A stretch of 64,000 nt of DNA, taken from positions 1-64,000 of the forward strand of contig JAKOGI010000127.1 in NCBI GenBank assembly GCA_029747015.1, in the 5' to 3' direction. Every line of letters begins with the position of its first letter. Position 1 is the first letter of the stretch. Source of the stretch: Carnegiea gigantea. Its lineage: Eukaryota > Streptophyta > Magnoliopsida > Caryophyllales > Cactaceae. Shown piece after piece: positions 1 through 13,098 of this stretch. Under the pieces are notes generated by a model. It was not told where the DNA came from and made no database searches. It saw only the letters and a program-made list of their open reading frames with translations. The translations under genes and the position numbers were made by a program.

Positions 1-1593
1 TTAAGGCTTTTTGTGGGTGGGCTGGTGATTTGTTCATTCGGCCATTTCCATGGATGTAATTGGCATGGGATTGTTTATGCTAAAATTTTAATTTTTTTTA
101 ATTTGTACTCCATACATAATTTATTTTGGTATAACTACCCTTGATCAAATTGAGAATTGCATTGGGTTGAGAGTTGGGTTGTGAGGGTCGGCAGATAGAA
201 TTTTCTCGAATCTGACTCTACCCGACCTTCATGCATGTTGACATACCATTGACCCTGACTCTAACCGACCATGCAGATATCCTCGGATCATCATATTAGA
301 CCCAACCTTCAAAATTTCATACATAGAAAATGAGATTTTTCACTAAGTTTCTCTTTTATTGTAAAGTTCAACATTAAATTTCAACATTAAATATCATACA
401 AAACAAGAGGTCAAATGATAATAAAATGCTCCAATGAAGCACATCGCATTTACAAACATTCGACTGCGTAATTCAGTGATTAAAATTTCACTGAAACGAC
501 TTCCTATCATCAAAGAGGAAGTGTTAAAAAGTTATGAGCTAGTAAGATTTGGAGAGGTGAATGGGAAGAGGCTAAGAGGAGACGGAATAGTGAAAGCGAA
601 AAAGTTTTAAACAAATGAAACCGAAAGTATCTTGTTTTTATTTTCAATTTTAATTTTTGTTTTTAAAAAGTGAGGATCAGCAGATCATGTCAGAGGGTCA
701 AAACATTTACCCAAACCCGATCCTCATTATAGTTGGGTACTTTCAATTTGAGGGTTAGAGCGGGCTGAAGATTAAAAAAAGCTGACCCTAACCCTCATTT
801 TTAAGGGCGGGGCGGGGCGGGTTAGGTAGAGGCCCGACCAGTTGATCAGGTTTAGGTATAATAGTATACAAGGAATGTGAGTATAATAAAAATAATGAAT
901 ATGGTAACATTTGCATTAAAAAATTGTTAATTTTAGAAATTGAAATTATTTATTGAATTGATCTTGACAAAATTGGTCGTGGGGTTAATCAGGTCATGTC
1001 CGGTTCAATTCGGCTCAACATTTAACTTGGCCAACCAATCCAAATTGATTCTACTGGTTTGACCATTTGACCCATTGACCCACTCATTCAATCGGTTCGA
1101 TCATCGGATCGGTTTTCTTAACATTGGTCCAAAGGGGATATGCAGATATTCTTGGCAAATGGGCTAATTAATATATCATTTTCTATGTTTTATTTATTCT
1201 TTATGAGGGCGATCGATAATTAAAGATAAAAAAATTTTACAGAATAATTATTTGATTATTTGGAATCATCTAGTGGGTCATTCACTATCTTGCATCAGCA
1301 ATAAGAAAAATTTAAAAGTTTATCTCTATTTTTTTGGGTATAAATGAGGCACAAAGGTTTGTATAGTCGGGATTCAAACTTAGATTTCTAATAACAACTT
1401 TCGAAGATTTTATCAGTTACACTAACTTGCGTCTATTTATTTTCAAATTTCTTACATGTGTCAGAGTGTCTATTGTTACAAGTCATTATAAATCCGTTTT
1501 CTCCTGCTCAGTACTCACCCCATTAAGTAAGTAATCAAATGTAGCCCCCAAATGGTAGTAGTTTGTAAGATTATTCTAGCCAACAACAACTTT
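1..1593. other. AT-rich intergenic DNA, no gene seen
   Basis: No coding frame with recognisable protein similarity was found. Two GC-richer patches (about 175-300 and 690-840) share words such as gagggtcgg, tacccgacc and gaccctaacc, and the second ends in runs of gggcgggg (about 805-825). This looks like an old unclassified repeat, but no terminal repeats or target duplications could be placed. Confidence 0.5.
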
Positions 1594-2314
1594 GAGCATT
1601 CCTAGTGCAAGTTTTAGTTTTTAAAATGTAAACATGTCACATTAGCAGAAGTTTCAATTTTTTGGAACTACGTTCCATTATTTCTCCAACTAATGAAATT
1701 TTAACTTCGATCATCTAATAAAATATGTTTTATGGATCAACTGTAGAACACACAACCTCTTTTTTTAGCCAACTAAATAATGTTTTTTAGCCAAAAAAAA
1801 CAGAGAAGGACAACCAAAAAAAAAAAGTGGGACATTGCATGGAACTGCAGAGAGGGACATCACCCGAGGCAAGCAACATTTCCATTGCACTTGAACTTAC
1901 GCAAGTGGCACAAGAACCCACCAATGGAACGAGTTTTAGTGACTTGATTAGGCCACTCCCACTGTAAGGAACGCGTGCCAAGCAGAGGGGTCTGCGTTCC
2001 AAAATTTGTTTCCCAGCTTGCATTTGTGCCTGAGTGACACGCGAGATGGAACGCCTGGCCTTCCCCCTACCCCTTCCTTTTTTTTTCTTTTTGTGGCTTT
2101 TTTGGTTTTTTTTCCCTTAACAAATATTATTTAGATGGTTTTAAAAAAAGGTTGTATGTTATAGGGCGAATCCATGATAAATATTTTATTGAATGATCCA
2201 AAGTGGAGTTCCACGGATTAAAAAAAATGAAGGAATGCAAGTTCCAAAAGATGATCTTTTTGCTGATGTGGTAAGATAGAGTTTCAAAATTTGGAACTAT
2301 GGCTGGGAATGCTC
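1594..2314. mobile_element. Foldback/MITE-like element with long imperfect terminal inverted repeats
   Basis: The left end (gagcattcctag at 1594) and the right end (ctgggaatgctc, ending at 2314) are inverted copies. The similarity continues inward for roughly 170 bases: the left words gatcatctaataaaatat and acacacaacct recur inverted near the right end. The middle (about 1830-2060) is more GC-rich and unique. There is no transposase, so the element is non-autonomous. Ends beginning GAGCATTCC are common in plant non-autonomous DNA elements, but no clean target duplication is visible, so the superfamily is open. Confidence 0.55.
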
Positions 2315-4900
2315 TTAGGAAGTGTTAAGGCCCTTGCTATGCTTTTGCGCAAAGGAACTTTGAGGATGCCCCCGAAGAGATTTCTCTTACAAGCTTTTCA
2401 ACATCAATTAGTGCTGGCCCGGTTTGGCTAATTAAATCACCTTAGAGAGTGAATATGGTGATGATCAAAGTCACAAAATAACCGAAAAAATAAAGAGCAG
2501 AAATATAAACGTGGATAAAACACACAATTTATAGAGGTTCGACTACGCCTAGTTCTCTACCCACGGGCAACCTTCGCCGATGGGATTTTGAACCTTTTTC
2601 TTTTATTAGGTCGGTCGATTACACACAATTCACTAATCGTATAGCCTACGAGTTGACCCTACAACTCTAGGTGTTCCAACGTACACGTTCTTCCTCGACC
2701 GTACTTGGGTAGTCGCCCTTCGACTAATCAACCTACTCCAATATAAAGAAAGATAACAAGATACACTTTATAATAAGGAATAAATAAACATAATAGATAT
2801 GCCAATATAAGCTCGATGTATGTCGATGAGCGCTTGAGTGCTTGCTTTTCTTGTTGTCTTCAGCTCTCATCCAGCTTCTGTATTTATAAGAAAGTCTTGG
2901 AGGAATCATAGGAAGCTAGCCGTTAGACTCATCCACAAATTCTGCTCCAGTTCAAAGCCTTGAACAACAGTTCAGGGTCCTTAAAGATTACACAATCCCA
3001 GTAACAACTAAGTGACTATTTTTGGCTGATTTGAGATTTCATGTAACGGTCACTCTATTTTTTGCTGATTGTGAATCTTCTTGATGTGATTTGCATTTCT
3101 TTCCATGATCAAGGCAAATATCAAGCATTTAAAAATTGAAATCTTATTGAGAAAAGTCAAATATTTGCCAAATGAAAATCCTTAATAAAATGCGATATTG
3201 CATAATCAACCATACCCATAATATAATATTATCAACCACAATATTATCAACCACAATCACCATTTAAAAAGTTGAAATCTCATGATAACATTATCAACTA
3301 TAATTGGAATCATAATATTATCTCAAAATTTAGTATTCAAATTTGAACATAAAGATCACATATTCAAATTCAAATCTTAATTATCTCTAAGAAAAAATCA
3401 ATCGTGTCAATATCTACTTATAATCATAACATATTTAAATAATAGAAACACTAAGGTAGGTTCAAATATAAAATGATAAATATACCAATAGACCAACTCA
3501 TTTTTTTCTTTCATCAAAACATATTAATAAAATATATTGTAAGCTTAAGAAGGCCAACAATTAGCTATTTAGGGGGTGTTTGTCAGCATCTTTGTAACGT
3601 GTTATTGGCACCACTGAATTTGAATATCAGTGGCTCCGTTATTCTTTGCGGAAATTATGAAACTTATTGTGCCTGTGGACTCTACTAACAGTTATTAGTA
3701 GCATCTTCATGATTGCTTAGTCAGAAATACGGATCACTTGTAAATTTAATTTAATTTAAGTTTTGTATCGCTTGTACTCAGAAGGTTATAGGGTACTAAG
3801 TGTTTCTAGTGACTATAGTGGTGCCCCTTTTGGCATGCTTCCAGTCTGTCTCCAGTAACTCTAGGTAGACCTAATAAAACTAATCAAAAGCTCAAAACCT
3901 GATTCGAGTGACCCGAATTCTTACCTGACTTGACACCCGAGACGGCTAATCTGAAGTGGGCTAGAAACCGAAATCAACATATACTGAACCGACTTAACAC
4001 TAATTTTTTTTTCTGATTGTTTTTCAAGATAAGTTTATATTGGACCAAAAATCGAGTGATTTAATGTTAACTTGGACAAAGAAAATGACTCCAATTAAAA
4101 CCAAATCTAAGCCCAATTTGGTTAACCCTAACACAACCTAAACAAAAGCTAAGCCACCCGAAACTGAACCAAATGACTTATTTGTGAAGTCTAACTCTAG
4201 GCAGCGTTAAAAAAAAAAAAAAGAACTTACTTACTACTGCCCCCCAAAAAAAAAACAAAGGGAAAAAAGACAGCTTTTTAGGTCAATTGTCTGATTATAT
4301 AGACTACGCAACTCTTTTGAAAGGAAAACACTTCATCAACAATAGATAAAGCTGGAGATCCTCGTTAGCAAGTTAGCGTAGGATAATCATGACTCAATGC
4401 TATCCTAATTAACATCATCAATTAGCCATTATGTCCAGAAGCTGTTATCCTACTTAGGCTGGGTTGATATTGCTATCCATTCCCAGCTGCATGTCCTTTC
4501 CAATCTGAAGAGCCTTCTCATCAAGACTGATTGCCCACTTTGTCTGCTGTGGCTGTATGTTGTCACTTGTCAATGTCCCATTCCATGCTAGACTCTCGTT
4601 GTCTGTTTATAATGGCCAGTTACGTTCAGGATCAATTGAGGTTAGCTAATATGTCATAGTCTCCCCTTCGAAAACATTTGGTGAGAATGGGTCAAATTGT
4701 CTTCTTTGGTCTATATTATGCTTTATAAATGGTTTTTTGATTTTCAAAAGTTCTTGTCAAGAAGATGAGAAAATCACTAGTTTTGATGGAAAAGAAGGCC
4801 ATGGAGACGTATTTTGAGGAGGAAAGAGGTCCTATGAAGCTTTGAGAGCCAGAAAAGTGAGTCTAAAGGGCCAAAAAAGAGTGCACGGTTGGCATTATAC
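2315..4900. other. Intergenic DNA with an LTR-like promoter remnant near 2450-3010
   Basis: About 2450-3010, read on the minus strand, has a TATA-like box (complement of 2881-2889) followed by a moderately GC-rich leader. It resembles the promoter half of a plant retrotransposon LTR. No paired LTR, primer site or TG..CA ends were found. The rest is AT-rich; around 3880-4200 there are word repeats of the acccgaa/aaccgaa type. No gene is supported. Confidence 0.3.
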
Positions 4901-7900
4901 AATGGCACAACCACGTAGAAAACTTGCAAATTTCAATCATGATTCTCGAAGTTGCGCACAAGCAGTGCACGACCATGCGTCTCGCCAGTGCGTGGGGTGC
5001 ACAAGAGTTAAGTCTTAAATCATGTATGGTTTTAATAATTATTTTGATTATATTATATATATTATTTCGTCTAATTTACTTTATTTTATATATTTTTCAG
5101 GTTAACCATTAATAAAATAAAGAGGAGAGGCGAAGACGTCCAAGTCCGAATTTTACACGCTAAGTTATCAAGTCGGTCTAAAAATAATAATTTATGGAAA
5201 AATATTATTTCCATGATGATTTATTTGGGTTAGAGTTATAAAATTATTACTCCTAATTGAAGAGAAACTAGAAGATTCAGAAAAAAAGGAGTCTAAAGAA
5301 GAAAACCCTAGTAGCTAATATTATAAAACCCATTCACGCCTCACATCTCACACCACGCCAACCCTCCTCAGCCATTCCCCACGACATCGATCATCACCAT
5401 CATCGAATCACCAATCTCACGACACCTAACACCATCTTGGACGTCAACCCTCAAGACCTAATATCATAATCTACTCACCAGCCCCTTCTTATCATCATCA
5501 TCATCCATCTTTCTCATATTTCCACCTTCATCGATCAGCATTAGCATCATCACCTTCATCGATCATCATCTTCACGGCCAAGTAGTAGCATTCTTATTTA
5601 TTTTTATTTTATTTTAATTCTTTTGTGTTTAGTTTATTGTTGAACATGAAGGCTTTAGTTAATTGTGGTGATTTTATTTATAATATGTGTGAGTAATTTC
5701 GTTGTACTTAGTATAATCTATTTGAAACCATGCTAAATTAATTATTTTGAAAGAAGTTTTATACTTTATTGTCTAGTTGATTTTTATTCATGATTCTATA
5801 ATGATTAGTATTTATCGCTTATGATATTCACGTTAGATTAATTAGAATGCATGCTAATTAGTTTAATACGAATTCATATGATAGTTTAAAAGGCTTTAAT
5901 ACGTAAAAATTATAGTCTTTTAGGCATCAGTATCACCCTAATTGATCATGGATGACTCTCATATCTTTTAATTAGATAATCGTTATAGATCTTTGTTAAA
6001 TCAATTTACTGGTAAATTAGTTACAAGGTGTTAGATGATATTTTTTTAATATGTAATGCTCTAGTTTGATTAAATTCTTGCGCTGGTGTGAGGGTTATCA
6101 AAACTAATAGGGTTTATATTAGGCTGAACCTAAATAAACTATAATATAAGAAAAAACAGGAAAGATCCGCTGGTGGGTATCTTCTACAGTCTAACTCATG
6201 GATAAAATTGATTTGTGTGTTGATGATAAATATTAATTTGCACGGTGGATATAGATTATGCTAAGTATTTTTCATAAATTTGGTATCTTTGATAATTATT
6301 TGTTACTTTTTAGTTAATTTTTCTAGTTTGTCAATTTAATTCTTCAATTTATAAGCTTTAATATAAATTTCGTTTATCCCCCCAAAAGAGTAGTCTTTTA
6401 CGAGTGTCTTGGTAGTATTAGATCAGTTAGATTTTCTTTTTAGTGTGGTTATAATTTTCAGATTAATTTCTATTCTATTTTGCCATTTATTTATCGGTTT
6501 ATTAGAAATTAGGTTAAAAATAGTTCCTTTTGTGTTTTTTTATGTGTTAGTCCATTTTAGGGTCTATAAGTATACTATTCTGCCTCTATTTAATTTTGGA
6601 AATTATTTGATAATTTTTCAGAATTATTTTGTGAATTAGATATGTGCAGGTTTTTATTTTAATAAATTTGAAAATTACGTTTTTAATCTTTATTTTATGT
6701 TTTTAGGGTTTTATTAAGTCCAGAAAATTATATCCTAAAATCTAGGTAAGTTTGTTATTTATTTTCGTATTTATATTAGTGCATTTTATTCTTTCTCTAA
6801 TTTTAGATTCTATTTTTCAATTTAATTTTATTTAGTTAATTTTCTGTTTTAATTTTTATGAATTTAATTACATATAATTTGGAGTTATAAAGTTATAAAC
6901 TTGCAGAATATTAATTAGAATTACTTTCTGTAATTTTTAATCTTAATTTTCTACTTGTTATTTTCTGTTTTAATTTTCAGTCTAATATTGTGTTATTATT
7001 TCTGTTTTTATTTTTCAGATTATTTAGGATAGCTATTTATTATTTTAATCCCAGAATTAAATTTAGAATATTTGATAGCAATGTTAAGTATTTTTTGAGA
7101 TTTTTACTTATTGAATTTGATTTGTTTTAGTAATATAAAGAGAAAGTAAAATAAATTAGAGTAGTAAATTTAATTAGATTTAAACTAGTTATTATCAAAT
7201 CCTTCCTTGTAGGATCAATCCCTACTTTCTTATGCTATAAATATTATTTATAAATCAAAGTAGTGGTTTAATTTATAACTCTACGACAAGTTCTACAACA
7301 AGCACCCTTGCGTCGAAGCACGATCATGCGTCTTCCCAATTTTCGCATTATTAAATCATATTTCGGACTTTATTCGAGGGAACCTTTTCAGACTATCTTG
7401 GGGGACTTCTCCTTCAGCCATCTTTAGGGTTTCTATTAGCTACCAAACCCCCATTAGACGGCAGAATAATTTAGAGGAGATTAATGTATATCATGTATAA
7501 GGTTTTGGATTTCACAATTGAAGATTAAGTTTCTCTTCTTTCTCTCTCTTTAATTTAATGCTTTTTGCTTTGTTTACTAGTTTATTAGTTCTTTGCTTTG
7601 ATTTTCTTTTGGATGTTTAGTTGGGATTAAAGTTGTGATCTTTGATTGTGATTAGCCCCTAAGATGGCTAGTTGATCTTGTTTAAACTTTAGCCCACCTT
7701 GTTTATATATGTTTGGATTTAGGGTTTTCTCTCACATCTACCAAGTATTCGATGAAATGCTTGAAAAAGTTTTCATCTATGTATTGGGGTAATCAACTTG
7801 TGCTGAAAGGTGATGTTGATCGCTTAGTGTGGGGAGAGAGCATAGTTACCGGTTGGACATGAAAATAGTCTGAATTCTACCTAGATTTAGGGTTGCTACT

Positions 7901-10900
7901 CTTTTAATTTAATTGAGCTAATACTATGAAAATAGGTGGTCAGAACCATTTGACTAGGCTTCTACCCTTGAAACAGAGCTTAGGCGAGCTTTGATGGATC
8001 GATCATCTCTGAATGCTTGCATGAATTAGAAATGTGAAGGTTTGACCTGATTAGTTGGTCTATTTTAGGTTTAATCATAATCAAAGTCCTTTTTGTTTGT
8101 TTAGTATTTTAGTTCCTCTTCCTATCATCCTTTATTCTTCCTAGATTGGGATGCTTTAGTTGGCTTTGGTACTTGAAAACCCAGCTCCTAGTAGATATGA
8201 CTCGTACTTATTAGTTTCTAGTTACAATTATGTCATGCACTCACGATAATTTAACTGTAACACCCTTCCATTATGTACTTTAATCCTTGAAAACTCAATT
8301 TCTTTTCGATGGAATAATCTGATCAGTAATAATTTTTGGTGATGCTATCGTGGTGGGCTAAGCTGTTTGTAGGAGATTATGTGCGAACTATGTAGTTGGA
8401 AGAAAATGAATTGATTAAAAAAAAATAATAATAAGGATCCTCAAGTCCCAGAGGGAAATAGGAGAGATGATTATTTTTGATGTGGGAAATGGAACTTTGT
8501 CGTCCTTACTTCATTTGGAAAGTGCACTACTACAAGGTATCTGCAGACCATCTTCCCATTTTCTCTATTTTTGTCTTTTTGGTCAGGGTTTTTTGGGCCA
8601 TAGACTAGACTAGAACTTAGCAGATAGGCTATCTTAAATTATAGGTTGGCTGCATGGGTCAACAGGCTTTTAAAAAAGTGTAAATTCCTAAGTAATTTAA
8701 CAAAAGTTTTAGATTATTTCTATCCAAAAAAAAGTTTCAGATTATTATTTTTAGCACTTTTTAGATTGAGAATTATTGTCCGATCCGGAGATCGGTAGTC
8801 TGGTTGGGATTCTACATGCAATCAATTAAGTCAAAAGTCCTCGAGACTGTTTTACACTACGAATACACATTTTTCTCCCTTCCTAAAAATCAACTTGCGT
8901 GGTTTCAAAATGGAAAACATTTTCCTTCAGATGGGGTAGAATTATACCTGTCAGTTTAAGCAGACGAGTTAAATATGACTCGGGTGTATTCAAGTTTGGG
9001 TAAAATACGAGTCGGGTGTATTTTGGGCTCGAGTAAAATACAGATGGGCGTATTTCAGTTTTGCAAATTTCGGGTCGACCCAACAGGTTTATAGCGCTTA
9101 CTTGTGACTTATTTATCTTTTGTCAAAATTAAAAATGCAACAAATTTATTACTTAAAATTGCCCTCATTTGATAAGAAAACATTGTAATTGTAATTTCTT
9201 AAAAGAATATTTAAAATATTCAAACTTTTCATTGAAATATGAACGTCATGCATAAATGGGCAAATGGTTGAGTTCACTTTGGGTTGGGTGGATCCATTCA
9301 TATATTGAAATAAGCTTAAGTGTTGGCCCATCTAAAACATGTTAACGGGTCAGAGAGGTTCGGCTCGCTAATAAACTATTTGATAATTCGATAGTTCCAT
9401 TAAGTACTAACTTAGCATTACCTAATCAGCTATACTTTATTAGTGGGTCATTCCTAACACCAACAAAGGTCGATCCATTGCCCAAATTAATTAATTAACA
9501 TCATAGTTCGCGACAAATTAGAATGAAACGTAAATAAAAGGAACTTGGAAAAATACAAGATATTACAATTATCATCGCAACGTCAAAGCTATAGATTACG
9601 ACAGAGTAACATTATTCAAAATATGACAAGATATATTCATTTCATTAAAACCCAACAACAAGTTGTACATATTTTTAATATTTGTTATTTCCCACTATTT
9701 CATGCCCTTTTTGTTTTAGTTGTTCAATTTTCAAGTTGCGTATGATGTTATTTTCTTAATTTTCTTAATACTAGATAGTTATTTAACCGTATTTCGTACT
9801 CATTTTTAAGTTGTTCCATTTACAAGTTGCGTGTGACAGTATTTTATGAGAATGAAGTCAGAAAAGAAAAGACACTATTGTTTAATTTACGAAGGATACG
9901 ATAATCGTATGATAGTTTCTAAACGATTCGATATAACAATAACTATTATAGTTAAGAGGAATGAATTAAAAAAAATTTAAAAATAAGGATATAATACTTG
10001 GGTCAAGCAAATCGGTTTGGGCTCGGTAGAGTTTGACCTATTAATTTGTGGGTCTTTTGGGATCGGTTTATTTCGAGTTGGATCAGTTTTTATCAGGTTT
10101 AGGAAAAATTATTTTTCCCAGAAAATGATCTACCCCTCTATCCTTTACCGAATGGCGTAAAATGAGAAAATTATTTTCAGGGTAATGATTTTTACCTCAA
10201 TCAAGCAAACTCTTAATTAATTAAGGTGGCCCAGAAAAAAGGTTAATATATTTTATTTGTCAGGCCAGCTTCTATATAATTTCTTTTTTGACGAGAACTA
10301 CTGAGTCGAAGTCAGCTGGTTTAGGATCCTTTTTTATGCAAGCAGATTTAAGATTGAGGTTCATGGATTAGGAAAGTTTGGGCACCCCTAGGTAATTTCA
10401 AAAACGGGGAAAGCCCGGCATTTGGGCGGAGTTGGTTAATCCTCTCCAAATTAAACCCTCTGATGTATTAAGGTTAGCTTTTAGCAAAGATTATTTGGGA
10501 CTTCCCCTTACTAATATTCATCCCAGATATGTTACCTCAACTTGTTCTCTTGCCACAGCAAAAAACGCATAAAACAACAGATACAAATTATCAACAAAAT
10601 CTCAATGATCCATCAACCGAAAAGATAGCGTGCTGAGGAGTACATTAACCAGCAGGGGTGTGAGAAATAACTAAAGCATCACGATGAAACTAAAATGTTT
10701 GAAGGCTATGTGTATGTAGCATTTATCAAGAACACAAACATGACAATGCTGCTTGAAAAAGATCATGAAAGGTAGAAGATAATCCCTGATAAAAAAAGCC
10801 TTGGAAGAACAGGAGAGGGTGGCCTCAACTTCTTCAGCTCTAGCGCAAAAAGATTCATGAGTTACCCCTAAAACAACAAACCAGCAGATGATCAGATTGT

Positions 10901-10976
10901 GTTCATGTGAGGAAGTGAGATAATGAGTAATAAAATAACCTGCAGGAAGGTGAAGAAGAAACGCTGAAATATCTCA
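4901..10976. other. AT-rich intergenic DNA with probable decayed repeat segments
   Basis: No frame has recognisable coding content. At 5321 a TATA-like ttataaaa is followed by a C/A/T-rich leader full of catcat words (5340-5580) and then about 1.5 kb of very T-rich sequence. This layout resembles an LTR or leader of an old retroelement. The stretch 7290-8220 is also repeat-like in style. Neither has a partner copy in the window, so the assignment is open. The remainder is featureless. Confidence 0.3.
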
Positions 10977-11001
10977 TTGTACCTTATACAAATCGACCAA
11001 A

Positions 11002-11006
11002 TGTTG
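11002..11006. repeat. Target-site duplication (left), TGTTG
   Basis: TGTTG directly precedes the left LTR and recurs at 13700-13704 directly after the right LTR. This is the 5-bp duplication expected of an LTR-retrotransposon integrase. Confidence 0.85.
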
Positions 11007-11628
11007 TGTTGGGTTTTATGGCCCAAAATTCAAGTACCGGCACGGTGGAACGACGCTGCGCGAACACGGACGTGCCACGACGAAGGAGCACCAAGCCGAG
11101 GGAGGCAGAAAATTGGCACGGGGGTGTCGTGCCATGTGGCACGGCCGTGCCATGTGGCACAGGGTGACCGTGCCACGTGGCACGGTCATGCCACGTGTCT
11201 TTTCGCCGCCTCTTTCGGATGGCGGCTAGGGTTTCTGTCTTCGAGGGGGATTCCTCCTGGCGGCTAGGGTTCTACTTTAAAGGGAAAATCCCTACTGTTT
11301 AGACCCTATATAAAGGGGGTCAAGCCTAGGATCTATATAACTCCATAACTCCAGTATAGAAAACACATTGAGAGAGTGAGGTTATTTGTGAGAGAATACA
11401 ATTGAGAGTATTGTAATTCTGCTCTTAATCACTGGAGGGATTGTGGTGTACTACTCTGCTCATAGTGAAATTTGTCGGTGTGCTGTCGCCGTCCGTGGTT
11501 TTTCCCACATTGGATTTCCACGTAAAATTCCCTGTGTCCTTTATTCTTGTTTCTTTCATTGTTGCGTTGTGTTCTTAGTTGAATTCTGTTGCATTGTCAC
11601 ATCCTATTATCCCCTTTATTTCCTAACA
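11007..11628 (+). repeat. Left LTR of TR-GAG copia element
   Basis: The LTR is 622 bp, starts TGTTGGG and ends CCTAACA. U3 is GC-rich and carries clustered palindromes of the form gtgccacgtggcac and gtgccatgtggcac (about 11130-11200). The TATA box tatataaa is at 11307-11314. U3 is nearly identical to the right LTR except for two extra palindromic units of about 18 bp, but the R-U5 part is strongly diverged. Confidence 0.88.
11307..11314 (+). promoter_or_regulatory. LTR TATA box
   Basis: tatataaa lies inside ccctatataaaggggg, at the U3/R junction expected for a plant retrotransposon promoter. The same motif is at 13363-13370 in the right LTR. Confidence 0.7.
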
Positions 11629-11630
11629 AG

Positions 11631-11647
11631 TGGTATCAGAACTTTGG
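11631..11647 (+). other. Primer-binding site (initiator Met tRNA)
   Basis: tggtatcagaactttgg begins two bases after the left LTR. TGGTATCAGA is the standard plant primer site complementary to the 3' end of initiator methionine tRNA. Confidence 0.85.
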
Positions 11648-11654
11648 TTATAGG

Positions 11655-12998
11655 ATGTCTTCTATCATGAGGGTAGATATTCAGAAATTCGATGGGAAGA
11701 TTAGTTTTAATCTCTGGAAGGTGCAGATGAGAGCAGTTCTCATTCAGCACGGGTTGTGGAAGGTTCTGAAGGGACCTCACGTAAAACCCGAGAAGATGAC
11801 AGAAGAACAGTGGGCTGAAGATGTCAAGAAGAGACGTGGGTCGTTGACGGAGGACGAATGGGAGGAACTGGAGCTGAAAGCGGTTTCAGCCATACAGTTG
11901 TGCTTGGCACCACATGTCCTGCGAAAGGTGCTTGATAAGACAACTGCGGTGGATCTTTGGGCTCGGCTGGAGGAACTCTACATGACGAAGAGCCTCGCCA
12001 ACAAGATCCGGTTGAAGAAAAGGTTGTATACGTTTCGTATGGCTGAAGGTACCCCTGTCCAAAAGCATTTGAATGAGTTTAACTCTATTTTTGTTGACTT
12101 GGAGAGTCTAGATGTGAAAATTGAGGATGAAGATAAGGCTATTTTACTTGTTGTGTCGTTACCCCCTTCTTATAAACACTTTAAGGAGATTATGCTATAT
12201 AGTAATTCTAATATTATATCATTTGAAGATGTTAAGTCAAACCTGCTGTCTAAAGAGAAGTTTGATCTTGACATTCATGCTGATTCTGCTGAGGGATTAG
12301 CAGTAAGGGGTACAGCAAATGAAAAGGGGAACGGTAATAGGAGTAAGAACCGTTCTAAGTCTAAAAATCCTCATGCTAGTAAGACCTGCAATTACTGTGG
12401 TAAATTGGGCCATATTATTGCTAACTGCTGGAAACTGCAAAAGAAGAAGGAGAAAGAGGAAGATAATTCTCAGGAGCCTGCTGAAGCTTCATTTGCTGAA
12501 TCTGATTCTGATGGTGACGTGTTGTTCGCTACCTCTACTGAAAGAGGGAGTGATTCTGATTGGATTCTTGATTCTGGGTGTACCTATCATATGTGTTCTC
12601 ACAAGGATTGGTTTTCAATATATGATCCAGTTGACTCAACTGTTGTTCACATGGGCAATAATGCCCAATGTAATGTAACTGAAATCGGTACTGTTAAAAT
12701 CAAGACCCATGATGGTGTTGTCAGGACTTTATCGAATGTTCGTCACGTTCTTGACTTGAAGCGTAACCTCATCTCGTTGGGCACCCTTGAATCCAAAGGG
12801 TGCAAATATTCAACTGAAGGTGGAGTTCTGAAGGTCTCAAAGGGCAGTAGGATTCTGCTGAAGGGTTTGAGGCAAGGAGGCCTCTATGTCTTGCAAGCAT
12901 CTACTGTGACAGGTTATATGAAGGAAAGTTCATATAAGTCATCTCCCAGAGCTAAGTTCAAGCATTGCTTGGACTTAATTGGCATTCGCAGTTTTTGA
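11655..12998 (+). CDS. Copia GAG plus protease motif, truncated polyprotein (447 aa)
   Basis: This is the capsid/nucleocapsid protein of a Ty1-copia element, opening into the protease. The start chosen is ATG at 11655, just after the primer-binding site; an upstream in-frame ATG at 11589 lies inside the LTR and is unlikely to be used. The N-terminal 220 or so residues form the plant copia gag domain (opening FDGKISFNLWKVQM). A CCHC zinc knuckle, CNYCGKLGHIIANC, starts at residue 245. An acidic linker follows, then the protease active site WILDSGCTYHMC with Asp306. A GAG-pre-integrase-like stretch is cut off and the frame ends LIGIRSF, where integrase should begin. The frame is intact, with no internal stop, so GAG could still be made. 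Confidence in the family is high; activity is unknown. Confidence 0.9.
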   Translation: MSSIMRVDIQKFDGKISFNLWKVQMRAVLIQHGLWKVLKGPHVKPEKMTEEQWAEDVKKRRGSLTEDEWEELELKAVSAIQLCLAPHVLRKVLDKTTAVDLWARLEELYMTKSLANKIRLKKRLYTFRMAEGTPVQKHLNEFNSIFVDLESLDVKIEDEDKAILLVVSLPPSYKHFKEIMLYSNSNIISFEDVKSNLLSKEKFDLDIHADSAEGLAVRGTANEKGNGNRSKNRSKSKNPHASKTCNYCGKLGHIIANCWKLQKKKEKEEDNSQEPAEASFAESDSDGDVLFATSTERGSDSDWILDSGCTYHMCSHKDWFSIYDPVDSTVVHMGNNAQCNVTEIGTVKIKTHDGVVRTLSNVRHVLDLKRNLISLGTLESKGCKYSTEGGVLKVSKGSRILLKGLRQGGLYVLQASTVTGYMKESSYKSSPRAKFKHCLDLIGIRSF

Positions 12999-13085
12999 GG
13001 GCCCTGCGGGGCATAGCCCCATAGGGGGCATCACCCTTTGGGGTGAGACGACGGCGACGGAAAGTTGAACATTGAAGATTTTAGT

Positions 13086-13098
13086 CCAAGGTGGAGAT
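13086..13098 (+). other. Polypurine tract of TR-GAG element
   Basis: ccaaggtggagat lies directly before the right LTR. AGGTGGAGAT is the usual plant copia plus-strand priming site. Confidence 0.8.

Noticed and set aside
6409..6639. 76-aa hydrophobic plus-strand frame
   Set aside because: Lies in very T-rich DNA where Phe/Leu/Ile frames arise by composition; no start context or similarity.
10600..10990. Possible minus-strand exons ending in good donor or acceptor sites (e.g. CTGCAG|gttatt near 10940)
   Set aside because: No recognisable protein similarity and no consistent frame between the pieces.
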